Source: Plantactinospora mayteni
Lineage (GTDB): Bacteria; Actinomycetota; Actinomycetes; Mycobacteriales; Micromonosporaceae
Length of the DNA stretch: 64,000 nucleotides
Direction: 5' to 3'
Assembly: GCF_016862935.1 (NCBI RefSeq)
Contig: NZ_BONX01000063.1
Coordinates: 31,017-95,016, forward strand
Shown here: piece by piece, positions 16,143 through 24,224 of the stretch
Numbering within the stretch: position 1 is the first letter of the stretch
Layout: every line of letters starts with the position of its first letter
Notes under the pieces: generated by a model
What the model was told of the DNA's origin: nothing
Databases searched by the model: none
What the model saw: only the letters and a program-made list of their open reading frames with translations
Position numbers and translations under genes: made by a program

Positions 16143-18308
16143 TCAGCGGCCGAGCGAGAGTCGGATGTGCCCCTGCCGGCCGGCCGCCTCGATGTCCCAT
16201 TCCTTGCCGAGGACGGACACCCGCCGCAGCATGATACGGCCGAGTTCGGGCGGCACGTGGGGTTGCACCGACAGCCGGTCGTCGACTACCTCCATGCCGA
16301 GCAGGGTGCGGAGGAACAGCAGCGGTGCGGCGCTGGCCCATGCCTGCGGGCTACAGGCGGTGGGATAGGGCACCGGCTTGCGGCCGTAGGCGCGGTCGTA
16401 GCCGGAGAGCGCCTCGGGCAGCCGGTGTTCGAAGAACTGGGCGGCGTGCAGCATGGCGAGCGCGATCCGGTTGGCCTCGTCCCGGAAGCCGTACCGGGCG
16501 AACCCGTGGGCGATGATCGAGTTGTCGTGCGGCCACACGGTGCCGTGGTGGTAGCCGATGGGGTTGTAGCACTCGTCGGAGTCGGCGGTGGTCCGGATGC
16601 CCCACCCGGAGAACATCGTCTCGGACATGAGGTGCTCGACGACCAGGCGAGCCCGGTCCGGTGGCACGATGCCGCTCCAGAGTAGATGTCCCATGTTGGA
16701 GGTCATGGAGTCGATCTGCCGCTTGTCGCCGTCCAGGCCGATGGCGTAATAGCCACCGCGCCGGTCGATCCAGAAGTCACGGTTGAACCGGTCGCGAAGC
16801 TCGGCCGCCTCCGTCCGCAGCCGCGCCGCGAGCGGAGGGTCGTCGAACGGCCCGTCGGCCAGCTCGGCCATCCGCAGCTTGGCGTCGTAGGTGTAGCCCT
16901 GGATCTCACAGGTGGCGATCGGCAGGGTCGGCATCCGACCGTCCGAGAAGATGACCCCGTCGGGCGAGTCCCGCCAGCAGTGGTTCCCGAGCCCCTCGGG
17001 AGAACGGGTGGCGTACTCGACGTAGCCGTCGCCGTCCGGGTCGCCGTACCTGTCGATCCAGCCCAACGCCTGGTAGGCGCTCCGGCGCAGCCCGAGGACG
17101 AACGGACTGTCCTGGGTCCAGCGCCAGTACTCGGAGAGCAGGATCAACCACAGTTGGGTCGCATCGGCGGTGCCGAAGTACGGGCTGTGCGGCTTCACCC
17201 CGATGCGGGTCAGTTCGCCGCTGCGTACCTCGTGCGGGATCTTGCCGGGTTCCTCGTCCCGGAAGTCGTCGAGCTGGGAGCCCTGGTTGAGCGCGAGCGC
17301 CTGGAGGGTGCCGCGGGCGAGCCGCGGTCCGAATCCGAGGCTCTGGTGGGCGGTGATGAGCGAGTCCCGGCCGAAGATCGTCAGGAACCACGGCAGGCCC
17401 GCTGCCGGTAGCACGATCGGCACCTTGCCGGGGCATTTCTCGATGCGCAGGGCGACCAGGTCGGCCTGGGTCTTCTCCAACACGTCGCGCAGGAGTTCGG
17501 AGTCCAGCTCGAAATCGGGACAGTCCTCTCGCCAGCTGGTGGCCGGATCCTCGTCCACCAGCTCGAATCCCTCGCCGAAGTGGCGGTGCACGGTCTCCCG
17601 CTCGTCCCGCTCCTGCGGGAGGTTGACCGTCACCTGACACTGCCACGTCACCCCCGGGCTCAGGTGCAGGTCCCAGACCAGGTCGTCAGCCTCGATCCGG
17701 TCGGGGCGCGGATCGGCCTCTATCTCGGCCCGCGCCTCGAAGTGCAGGTTGCGGTAGCAGAAGAAGATTCCCCGACCGTTCGGGGCCGGGGTCCGGGTGA
17801 TCCGTGCCGAACGGTCCGGTACGGCGTCCTTGATCTCGAACAGGTCCGCGAAGTCGGTTCCGACGCTGAGCCGGAGCTGTACGGGTTGGCTGAGGCGGTT
17901 GAAGAACTGCACCTGGATACGCTCGTGCAGGCGGTCGCTGAGAAATCTCTGTCGCCGGATGCCGATGCTGTTCGCGGGCAGTGCCGGCAGGTCGGTGTTG
18001 GTCAGGAAGAACGCGGCCGAGTCGTCGTCCACGGTGCCGGAGCCGAGGATGAGCAACGCGGCGCCGCCAAGGGTGAGTTCCCACCTGTTCAACAGCCGGG
18101 TGTCGTCGTGCACCAGCCCGCCGATCGAGCCGGGCGGGATGTCCCCGGAGGCACCGGAAACCATGAAGGTACGCCCGTTGACCACCGCCACCGAGTCCGG
18201 ACCCAGCTCCGGTGGCTGGGTACGCACCACGGCGCTGGGCGCTCTGGTGTGCCGTTTCCGACCCGGCATCGGATTGGCGGGAGTAGCACGCTCCGAGTGC
18301 TTCTCCAT
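16143..18308 (-). CDS. Glycogen debranching-type (amylo-alpha-1,6-glucosidase-like) glycosidase
   Basis: 721 residues from ATG 18308, with AAGGGA nine bases upstream. The N-terminal beta-sandwich (SVAVVNGRTFMVSGASGDI, GGLVHDDTRLLNRWEL) is the glycogen-debranching N-terminal domain; the C-terminal half is an (alpha/alpha)6 barrel with GLPWFLTIFGRDSLITA and GTVWPHDNSIIAHGF. No signal peptide, so cytoplasmic. Related actinobacterial enzymes act on alpha-glucans or small glucosides; substrate is uncertain. Convergent with the enolase-family gene, 21 bases away. Its 5' side carries the long palindromic element at 18460-18551. Confidence 0.85.
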   Translation of the reverse strand: MEKHSERATPANPMPGRKRHTRAPSAVVRTQPPELGPDSVAVVNGRTFMVSGASGDIPPGSIGGLVHDDTRLLNRWELTLGGAALLILGSGTVDDDSAAFFLTNTDLPALPANSIGIRRQRFLSDRLHERIQVQFFNRLSQPVQLRLSVGTDFADLFEIKDAVPDRSARITRTPAPNGRGIFFCYRNLHFEARAEIEADPRPDRIEADDLVWDLHLSPGVTWQCQVTVNLPQERDERETVHRHFGEGFELVDEDPATSWREDCPDFELDSELLRDVLEKTQADLVALRIEKCPGKVPIVLPAAGLPWFLTIFGRDSLITAHQSLGFGPRLARGTLQALALNQGSQLDDFRDEEPGKIPHEVRSGELTRIGVKPHSPYFGTADATQLWLILLSEYWRWTQDSPFVLGLRRSAYQALGWIDRYGDPDGDGYVEYATRSPEGLGNHCWRDSPDGVIFSDGRMPTLPIATCEIQGYTYDAKLRMAELADGPFDDPPLAARLRTEAAELRDRFNRDFWIDRRGGYYAIGLDGDKRQIDSMTSNMGHLLWSGIVPPDRARLVVEHLMSETMFSGWGIRTTADSDECYNPIGYHHGTVWPHDNSIIAHGFARYGFRDEANRIALAMLHAAQFFEHRLPEALSGYDRAYGRKPVPYPTACSPQAWASAAPLLFLRTLLGMEVVDDRLSVQPHVPPELGRIMLRRVSVLGKEWDIEAAGRQGHIRLSLGR

Positions 18309-18459
18309 GTGACATCCCTTCCGTGGTGCAACGGGAGGACACTCCACCGGTTGTCCGGTCCGCTCCGGCCGCGCCTCGCTCTCCGGAGGCCCGGCGCGTC
18401 CTGTCCCGGGCCGCTTCCCCTGGCGAAGCAGGGTCAAACCCGATAGGCGGGTCGTGGAG

Positions 18460-18551
18460 TGAACCTTTTTCAACCTCCCCTTGCGGTCCGTGGGACCGCA
18501 GGGTCGGACGCGGTGTGTGAGCGCCGCGCGGTTCAGGTTGAAAAAGGTTCA
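18460..18551 (+). repeat. Dispersed palindromic element, full copy A
   Basis: A 92-base element bounded by perfect 17-base inverted repeats, TGAACCTTTTTCAACCT at 18460-18476 and its complement at 18535-18551. The interior folds into two further hairpins: TGCGGTCC-GTG-GGACCGCA (18482-18500) and CGCGGTGT-GTGA-GCGCCGCG (18509-18528, two G-T wobbles). The same design occurs in copy C at 29375-29464 (opposite orientation); half copies lie at 28080-28125 and 42641-42675. It sits between divergent genes, about 40 bases before lysR. Confidence 0.85.
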
Positions 18552-18590
18552 GTGGTGGACGGGGTCGAGGTCGCCGGGTAATCCTGTGGC

Positions 18591-19520
18591 GTGCTGTTGC
18601 GTGAGTTGGAGTATCTGACGGCGTTGGCCCGGGAGCGGCACTTCGCCCGGGCGGCTGCCGCCTGCCACGTGTCACAGCCGTCGCTCTCCGCCGCGATCAG
18701 GAAGCTGGAGCGCGAGTTGGACGTGCCGATCGTGTTGCGGGGGCGCAGATTCGCCGGGCTGACCCCGGAAGGCGAACGGGTGCTGCTCTGGGCGCACCGG
18801 ATCCTGGCGCAACGCGACGCGCTCCGTCAGGACCTGTCGTCGATGCGCGGCGGACTGACCGGCACCCTGCGGATGGGTGCCATCCCCACGGCGTTGACCG
18901 CGGCCTCGCTGCTGACCACCCCGTTCTGCGCCCGGCATCCCCAGGTACGGGTCGGCTTGGAGTCGGTGTCGTCGCGGCAGGTCTCCCATCTGCTGACCGA
19001 GTTCGAGATCGACGTCGCGGTGACCTATCTGGACGACGAGACGCTCGGCCGGGTCCGGACCGTACCGCTCTACGAGGAGCGGTACCTGCTGCTGACCCCG
19101 GACGACGGGGCGTTGGCCGACCAGCCGACGGTGCGGTGGGCGCAGATCGCCGAGCTGCCGCTCTGCCTGCTGGCGCCCCGGATGCGGAACCGCCGCATCG
19201 TCGACGAGTTCTTCGCCGCCGAGGGGGCCACCGCGGTGCCGGCGGTGGAGACCGACACCGTCGGGGCGCTCTACGCGCACATCGCCACCCGCCGATGGTC
19301 CAGCGTCATCGCGCACGCCTGGTTGCACACCTTCGGCGTACCGGCCGGGATGCGGGTCGTGCCGGTCCGCAGCCCGGACCGGGGGCCACGGATCGGCCTG
19401 GCGCTGGCCGACCGCGATCCGGAGCCGTACCTGTTGCGCGCGTTGTTGGACGTCACCCGCGAAATCGACGTCCGCCGTTCCCTCGACACGGTGCTGCGCA
19501 GCTATCTGACCCCGAGATAG
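18591..19520 (+). CDS. LysR-family transcriptional regulator
   Basis: 309 residues from GTG 18591. TAATCC at 18579-18584 lies six bases before the GTG, which fits a leaderless start. The N-terminal winged helix-turn-helix (LLRELEYLTALARERHFARA, then HVSQPSLSAAIRKLE) is typical; the remainder is a periplasmic-binding-like effector domain. It is followed on the same strand by an NAD formate dehydrogenase gene, and a LysR-type dyad overlaps its own stop codon, so it probably controls that gene. Effector unknown; formate or a one-carbon compound is a guess from context. Confidence 0.93.
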   Translation: MLLRELEYLTALARERHFARAAAACHVSQPSLSAAIRKLERELDVPIVLRGRRFAGLTPEGERVLLWAHRILAQRDALRQDLSSMRGGLTGTLRMGAIPTALTAASLLTTPFCARHPQVRVGLESVSSRQVSHLLTEFEIDVAVTYLDDETLGRVRTVPLYEERYLLLTPDDGALADQPTVRWAQIAELPLCLLAPRMRNRRIVDEFFAAEGATAVPAVETDTVGALYAHIATRRWSSVIAHAWLHTFGVPAGMRVVPVRSPDRGPRIGLALADRDPEPYLLRALLDVTREIDVRRSLDTVLRSYLTPR

Positions 19521-19535
19521 CGCTGGGCTATCTCG
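19513..19535 (+). promoter_or_regulatory. Candidate LysR box upstream of fdh
   Basis: CGAGATAGC-GCTGG-GCTATCTCG is a perfect 9-base inverted repeat with a 5-base spacer. The inner dyad ATAGC-N5-GCTAT has the T-N11-A form typical of LysR-type binding sites. It overlaps the lysR stop codon and lies about 85 bases upstream of the formate dehydrogenase start. A weak terminator is an alternative reading, but no T-run follows. Confidence 0.55.
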
Positions 19536-19618
19536 TCATAGCGAGTTTCGTTTTGACCGGCGACTTCCCCGACGGGGACGGTGGAGACACATTCCCGTGC
19601 CGGAAGAGGAGCGACTCC

Positions 19619-20797
19619 ATGGCGAAAGTACTGTGCGTGCTGTACGACGACCCGGTCGACGGCTACCCGACCTCCTACGCCCGCGACGACCTGCCCCGCA
19701 TCGACCACTACCCGGGCGGGCAGACCACTCCCACCCCGCACGGAGTCGACTTCACCCCCGGGCACCTGCTCGGCAGCGTCTCCGGCGAACTGGGGCTCCG
19801 GCGCTTCCTGGAGGACCGTGGCCACACCCTGGTGGTCACCTCGGACAAGGAGGGTCCCGACTCGGTGTTCGACCGGGAACTGCCCGACGCCGACGTGGTC
19901 ATCTCACAACCGTTCTGGCCGGCCTATCTCAGCGCGGAACGGATCGCCAGGGCGCCGAGGCTGAAGCTGGCCGTCACGGCCGGGATCGGCTCGGACCACG
20001 TCGACCTCGACGCCGCGATCGCCCACGACATCACCGTCGCGGAGGTCACCTACTGCAACAGCATCAGCGTCGCCGAACACGTCGTCATGATGATCCTCTC
20101 CCTGGTCCGCAACTACCTGCCGGCGCACCAGTGGGTCCGGGACGGCGGATGGAACATCGCCGACTGCGTCGCCCGCTCGTACGACGTGGAGGGCATGCAC
20201 GTCGGAACGGTGGCGGCCGGCCGCATCGGGCTGGCCGTACTGCGTCGGCTCACGCCGTTCGACGTGCGGCTGCACTACACCGACCGGCACCGGCTGCCCG
20301 CCGAGATCGAAGCCGAACTCGGCCTCACCTACCATCCCAGCGCCGCGGATATGGTCCCGCACTGTGACGTGGTGACCGTCAACGCACCCCTGCATCCGGA
20401 GACCGAGGGGCTGTTCGACGACGCGTTGATCGGGCAGATGAGGCGCGGCGCCTACCTCGTCAACACCGCCCGGGCGAAGATCTGTGACCGCGATGCGGTC
20501 GACCGCGCCCTGCGTACCGGCCAACTCGCCGGGTACGCCGGTGACGTCTGGTTTCCCCAGCCGGCCGGACCCGACCACCCCTGGCGCAGCATGCCGCACC
20601 ACGGGATGACCCCGCACATCTCCGGATCGTCCCTCTCCGCCCAGGCCCGCTACGCCGCCGGCACCAGGGAGATCCTGGAGTCCTGGCTGGACGACGTCCC
20701 GATCCGGGACGAGTATCTGATCGTCGACAAGGGCGGCCTCGCCGGCACCGGAGCGCACTCCTACTCCACCACTGCCCCGAAGGGCCGGGCCGGGTAG
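19619..20797 (+). CDS. fdh: NAD-dependent formate dehydrogenase (metal-independent)
   Basis: 392 residues from ATG 19619, preceded by AGAGGAG. It oxidises formate to CO2 with NAD. Hallmarks of the D-2-hydroxyacid dehydrogenase-type FDH are all present: PFWPAYLSAERI (formate channel), TYCNSISVAEHV with the catalytic Asn, VAAGRIGLAVLRRL (Rossmann), NTARAKICD with the catalytic Arg, WFPQPAGPDHPW with the catalytic Gln, and MTPHISGSS with the catalytic His. It needs no molybdenum despite the molybdate operon next door. Likely used to detoxify formate or make NADH. Confidence 0.95.
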   Translation: MAKVLCVLYDDPVDGYPTSYARDDLPRIDHYPGGQTTPTPHGVDFTPGHLLGSVSGELGLRRFLEDRGHTLVVTSDKEGPDSVFDRELPDADVVISQPFWPAYLSAERIARAPRLKLAVTAGIGSDHVDLDAAIAHDITVAEVTYCNSISVAEHVVMMILSLVRNYLPAHQWVRDGGWNIADCVARSYDVEGMHVGTVAAGRIGLAVLRRLTPFDVRLHYTDRHRLPAEIEAELGLTYHPSAADMVPHCDVVTVNAPLHPETEGLFDDALIGQMRRGAYLVNTARAKICDRDAVDRALRTGQLAGYAGDVWFPQPAGPDHPWRSMPHHGMTPHISGSSLSAQARYAAGTREILESWLDDVPIRDEYLIVDKGGLAGTGAHSYSTTAPKGRAG

Positions 20798-20840
20798 CCG
20801 GGCCCGGACGGCGTCGGCGGGGACGGCCGCCACCGCCGTC

Positions 20841-20911
20841 GCGGTGACCCGAGGTGCGAGGCCCGGACACCAGGGCTCCACCAGCGCCCGCCTCGGCCGT
20901 CGGGTCACCGC
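20841..20911. terminator. Bidirectional stem-loop between fdh and modC
   Basis: GCGGTGACCCGA at 20841-20852 is the perfect complement of TCGGGTCACCGC at 20900-20911. The 47-base loop holds a further GAGGC/GCCTC stem. It lies between convergent gene ends (20797 and 20926), so it can end transcription from both sides. No T-run is present, as usual in high-GC actinomycetes. Confidence 0.6.
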
Positions 20912-20925
20912 TGGGACCGGCCGGG

Positions 20926-22050
20926 TCATTCCACCCGGTTCCGGTCGCCGGGCGCCGCCGGGTAGACCCGGGTTTCGGTGGCCTTCACCGTGGCCCACAG
21001 GGGTTGTCCGGCGACGAGGTGCAGGTGCGCGGCGGCGGCCGGAGTGACGTCGGCGGCCACGTCGATCGGGCCGGCGAGCTGGATCCGCAGGTTGTCGCCG
21101 TGGCGTTGGATGCCGGTGATCGTCGCCGGCCAGACGTTGCGCGGGCTGCCGTCGGGGCGGCGCGGATAGAGGGCGACGGCGGACGGCGGGTAGGCGACGA
21201 AGACCTCGCCGTCGTGTCGATCGGCGATGGTCAGGGAGAAGTCGGAACCGATCCGGACGGTGTGGCCGGCGGCCCGGCCGCGGTGCAGGTTGAGCCCGAC
21301 GAGCCGGGCGACGTAGTCGGTCCGGGGTTGCGCGGTGATGGTGGCGGCATCGCCTTCCTGGACGACCTGGCCGTGTTCGACGATGACGAGCCGGTCGGCG
21401 AGGACGAGGGCGTCCAGCGGGTCGTGCGTGACCAGCAGGGTGGCGCCGGGATGTGCGGCAAGGTGGCGTTGCAGTTCGGCCCGGGTGTCGAGGCGGGTAC
21501 GGGCGTCGAGTGCGGCGAGCGGCTCGTCGAGGAGCAGCAGCGCCGGGTTGACCGCGAGGGCGCGGGCGAGCGCCACCCGTTGGGCCTGCCCGCCGGAGAG
21601 CTGCCGCGGCTTGCGGCGGGCGTGTTCGGTCAGTCCCATCCGGGTCAGCCAGCCGCTGGCGACCTCGCGGGCGCGATGGCGGTCGAGACCGTGCCGCCGG
21701 GGCCCGAACGCCACGTTGTCCAGGGCGGTCAGGTGGGGGAAGAGCAGGTAGTCCTGGAAGACGACTCCGATCGGGCGCCGCTCGGTCGGCGTCCACCGCC
21801 GGGTGTCGGGCCGGTCGAGGTCCTGGCCGGTCAGGGTGATGTGTCCGCGGTGCAGCGGGGTCAGGCCGGCGAGCGTCCGAAGCGCGGTCGTCTTGCCCGC
21901 GCCGTTCGGACCGAGTAGTGCGACGACCTCGCCGGCGCTGATCCGCAGGGTGAGGTCGAGCCGGAATCCGGCACGGTCGACGACGAGGTGGGCGTCGAGC
22001 ATCGGTGTGCCGGCGGCGGGTTCGTCCCTGACCACGGTGAGGGCGGTCAC
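20926..22050 (-). CDS. modC: Molybdate ABC transporter ATPase
   Basis: 374 residues from GTG 22050, overlapping the modB stop (GTGA). The ATPase domain has Walker A GPNGAGKTT, Q-loop VVFQDYLLFPHL, signature LSGGQAQRVALARAL and Walker B LLLLDEP. The C-terminal region (about 270-370) looks like a TOBE/Mop domain, which binds molybdate. Last gene of a four-gene minus-strand operon; with ModA and ModB it imports molybdate or tungstate. A sulfate-type ATPase is less likely given the regulator and ModA. Confidence 0.9.
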   Translation of the reverse strand: MTALTVVRDEPAAGTPMLDAHLVVDRAGFRLDLTLRISAGEVVALLGPNGAGKTTALRTLAGLTPLHRGHITLTGQDLDRPDTRRWTPTERRPIGVVFQDYLLFPHLTALDNVAFGPRRHGLDRHRAREVASGWLTRMGLTEHARRKPRQLSGGQAQRVALARALAVNPALLLLDEPLAALDARTRLDTRAELQRHLAAHPGATLLVTHDPLDALVLADRLVIVEHGQVVQEGDAATITAQPRTDYVARLVGLNLHRGRAAGHTVRIGSDFSLTIADRHDGEVFVAYPPSAVALYPRRPDGSPRNVWPATITGIQRHGDNLRIQLAGPIDVAADVTPAAAAHLHLVAGQPLWATVKATETRVYPAAPGDRNRVE

Positions 22051-22898
22051 GGGCTGGTGATCCAACGGTCGCGGAGGCTGGCCAGGATGGCCACGGAGAC
22101 GACGAGCAGGATGAGGCTGAGCACGATCGCGGCCTCCAGGTCGGTCTCCAGGGCGAGGTAGACGGCGAGCGGCATGGTCTGGGTACGGCCGGGGAAGTTG
22201 CCGGCGAAGGTGATGGTGGCGCCGAACTCACCGAGGGCCCGGGCCCAGCACAGCACCGCGCCGGCGGCGATGCCGGGGGCGACCAGCGGCAGTGTGACGT
22301 GGGTGAAGGTGGTCCACCGGCTGGCGCCGAGGGTCGCCGCCGCCTCCTCGTAGCGGGTGTCGGCGCCGCGCAGCGCCCCCTCGACCGCGATGATCAGGAA
22401 CGGCATCGCGACGAACGCCTCGGCCAGGACGACGCCGCTGGTGGTGAACGGCAGGGTGATGCCGAAACTGGCGTCGAGCCACTCACCGAGGAGTCCCCGA
22501 CGGCCGAAGACGAGGAGCAGGGCGACCCCGCCGACGACGGGTGGCAGCACGAGCGGGACGGTGACCAGTGCGCGTACGAGCCGTCGGCCGGGGAACTCGA
22601 CCCGGGCCAGCAGCCAGGCCAGCGGTACGCCGAGGGCGAGGCAGAGCAGCGTGGCCAGGGTGGCGGTCTGCAACGACAGCCCCAGCGCGGTGAGTACGCC
22701 CGGTTCGGTGAGCCGCTGCGGAAGGGTCGTCCAGGGGGTGCGGACCAGTAGGCCGACCAGCGGCAGTACCAGGAAGAGCAGGCCCAGGGCCGCCGGGACG
22801 AGTAACGCGAGCGGGACGCGGCCGGCCCGTCGGCGCGGGTGCGACGATACGCCGATCTCCGGCCGGGTCGCCGCACCCGCGTCGTCGAGGAGGGACAC
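22047..22898 (-). CDS. modB: Molybdate ABC transporter permease
   Basis: 283 residues from GTG 22898, three bases after the modA stop. Six membrane helices with the ABC permease coupling loop EEAAATLGASRWTTFTHVTL and the molybdate/sulfate-type permease segment GEFGATITFAGNFPG. A hydrophilic stretch of about 30 residues precedes the first helix. Translationally coupled to modC. Confidence 0.92.
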   Translation of the reverse strand: MSLLDDAGAATRPEIGVSSHPRRRAGRVPLALLVPAALGLLFLVLPLVGLLVRTPWTTLPQRLTEPGVLTALGLSLQTATLATLLCLALGVPLAWLLARVEFPGRRLVRALVTVPLVLPPVVGGVALLLVFGRRGLLGEWLDASFGITLPFTTSGVVLAEAFVAMPFLIIAVEGALRGADTRYEEAAATLGASRWTTFTHVTLPLVAPGIAAGAVLCWARALGEFGATITFAGNFPGRTQTMPLAVYLALETDLEAAIVLSLILLVVSVAILASLRDRWITSP

Positions 22899-22901
22899 CG
22901 G

Positions 22902-23696
22902 TTACGGCGCCTGGAAGCCGGCCGAGGTGAGCACGCTCCTGCCGGTGTCCGAGAGCACGTGGTCGACGAACGCCTGCGCGGCCGTCTTGTTGGGTGCGTT
23001 CTTCAGCACGACGATCGGGTAGTCGTTGATCGCCCCGGCCGACTCGGGAAACTCGATGCCGTCGACGTCGGCGGTGGCCGCCTTCGCGTCGGTCCGGTAG
23101 ACCAGCGCGGCGTCGACCTCACCGAGCTTCACCTTCGACAGGGCGGCCTTGACGTCCTGTTCGAGGGTGACCGGGGTGAGTTTGACGCTGGCGGCGTCGA
23201 GGGCCTTCTTCGCCGCCGCGCCGCACGGCACCTGCTCGGCACAGAGCGCGACCTTGGCGTCGGGCTTGGTCAGGTCGGTCAGCCCGGTCACCCCGTCGGG
23301 GTTGCCCTTGGGTACGGCGATGACGAGCTGGTTGCGCACGAACGTGGTCGGGGTGCCGGCACCGTTGCCGGCATCGGTGACTGCCTTCATGTTCGCCGGT
23401 GCGGCGGAGGCGAACACGTCGGCCGGTGCGCCCTGGTTGATCTGGGTCGCCAGGGCCGAACTGCCGGCGAAGCTGAACGTGACCTTCACGCCCGGGTTCG
23501 CCGCCTCGAAGTCCTTGCCGATGGTGGTGAACGACTCGGTCAGCGACGCCGCCGCGAACACCGTCACCGTGCCGGAAACGCCCGGACTGGCGTTCCCCGA
23601 ACCCGGTTCGGCGGTGTCGTCACCACCACAGCCGGAGAGCGCCACCACCGCCAGCGCGGTGAACCCGGCCAGGGTCGTGCGGAATCGTCGTGCCAT
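22902..23696 (-). CDS. modA: Molybdate-binding lipoprotein
   Basis: 264 residues from ATG 23696 (GTG 23699 is also possible; GGAGGAG lies upstream of both). A lipoprotein signal (FTALAVVALSGCGG) anchors the solute-binding protein. VTVFAAASLTESFT at the mature N-terminus, FSFAGSSALATQINQGAPAD and GEVDAALVYRTDA are typical of ModA, which captures molybdate through its serine-rich pocket. The start codon shares one base with the stop of the upstream regulator. Confidence 0.93.
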   Translation of the reverse strand: MARRFRTTLAGFTALAVVALSGCGGDDTAEPGSGNASPGVSGTVTVFAAASLTESFTTIGKDFEAANPGVKVTFSFAGSSALATQINQGAPADVFASAAPANMKAVTDAGNGAGTPTTFVRNQLVIAVPKGNPDGVTGLTDLTKPDAKVALCAEQVPCGAAAKKALDAASVKLTPVTLEQDVKAALSKVKLGEVDAALVYRTDAKAATADVDGIEFPESAGAINDYPIVVLKNAPNKTAAQAFVDHVLSDTGRSVLTSAGFQAP

Positions 23697-24121
23697 CACG
23701 AACTGCTCCTCCCTCTGCTACCGGCGGTCATCGTGGGCTTCTCCACCATGACCGTGGTCGACTTGATCACCGCGATCGCCACCGAACCGACCTCCAGGCC
23801 GAGGTCGTCGACGGCTTCCCGGCTCATCAGCGACACCAGCCGGAACGGTCCGGCCTGGATGTCCACCTGCGCCATCACCGTGTCCTTCACCACGGCGGTG
23901 ACGATGCCCCGCAACCGGTTACGCGCCGACGACTCCTCCGCACGGTCCTCCGGATCGCCACCCTGCGCCTGGACGAACCCGGCGAGAGCGACCCCGTCGA
24001 CCACCCGGTGCCCGTGCTCGTCCCGGACGGCCGGCAGGCGTCCGGCGTCGACCCAGCGCCGCACCGTGTCCACGCTGACGCCGAGCAGTTCCGCGGCCTC
24101 ACCGATCCGAAACATCGTCAC
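23696..24121 (-). CDS. HTH-TOBE molybdate-responsive regulator
   Basis: 141 residues from GTG 24121 (ATG 24115 is an alternative). The N-terminus is an excisionase/MerR-like helix-turn-helix (FRIGEAAELLGVSVDTVRRW); the C-terminus is a single TOBE/Mop domain (RNRLRGIVTAVVKDTVMAQV, later VAIAVIKSTTVMVEKP), a molybdate-binding fold. This makes it a compact functional analogue of ModE heading the mod operon. A -10-like TAACGT (24128-24133) only six bases upstream points to a leaderless message. An inverted repeat around it suggests autoregulation. Confidence 0.88.
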   Translation of the reverse strand: MTMFRIGEAAELLGVSVDTVRRWVDAGRLPAVRDEHGHRVVDGVALAGFVQAQGGDPEDRAEESSARNRLRGIVTAVVKDTVMAQVDIQAGPFRLVSLMSREAVDDLGLEVGSVAIAVIKSTTVMVEKPTMTAGSRGRSSS

Positions 24122-24122
24122 C

Positions 24123-24141
24123 CGGCCACGTTAGCTGGCCG
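24123..24141 (-). promoter_or_regulatory. Candidate operator over the mod promoter
   Basis: CGGCCA and TGGCCG form an inverted repeat with a 7-base spacer containing the -10-like TAACGT (read on the minus strand). It ends two bases before the GTG start of the regulator. A repressor bound here would block the promoter directly; the HTH-TOBE protein is the obvious candidate. Confidence 0.4.
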
Positions 24142-24224
24142 CAACTGCCAAGCAGAACCGCCCGAACGGCCCGCATCCGCCGCAGGTGCTAGCCGGGGTA
24201 GGCCAGCATCTGCATGATGGACGG

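Noticed and set aside
19619..20797. Molybdenum-dependent formate dehydrogenase fed by the mod operon
   Set aside because: The protein has the Rossmann fold and catalytic Asn/Arg/Gln/His of the metal-independent NAD family.
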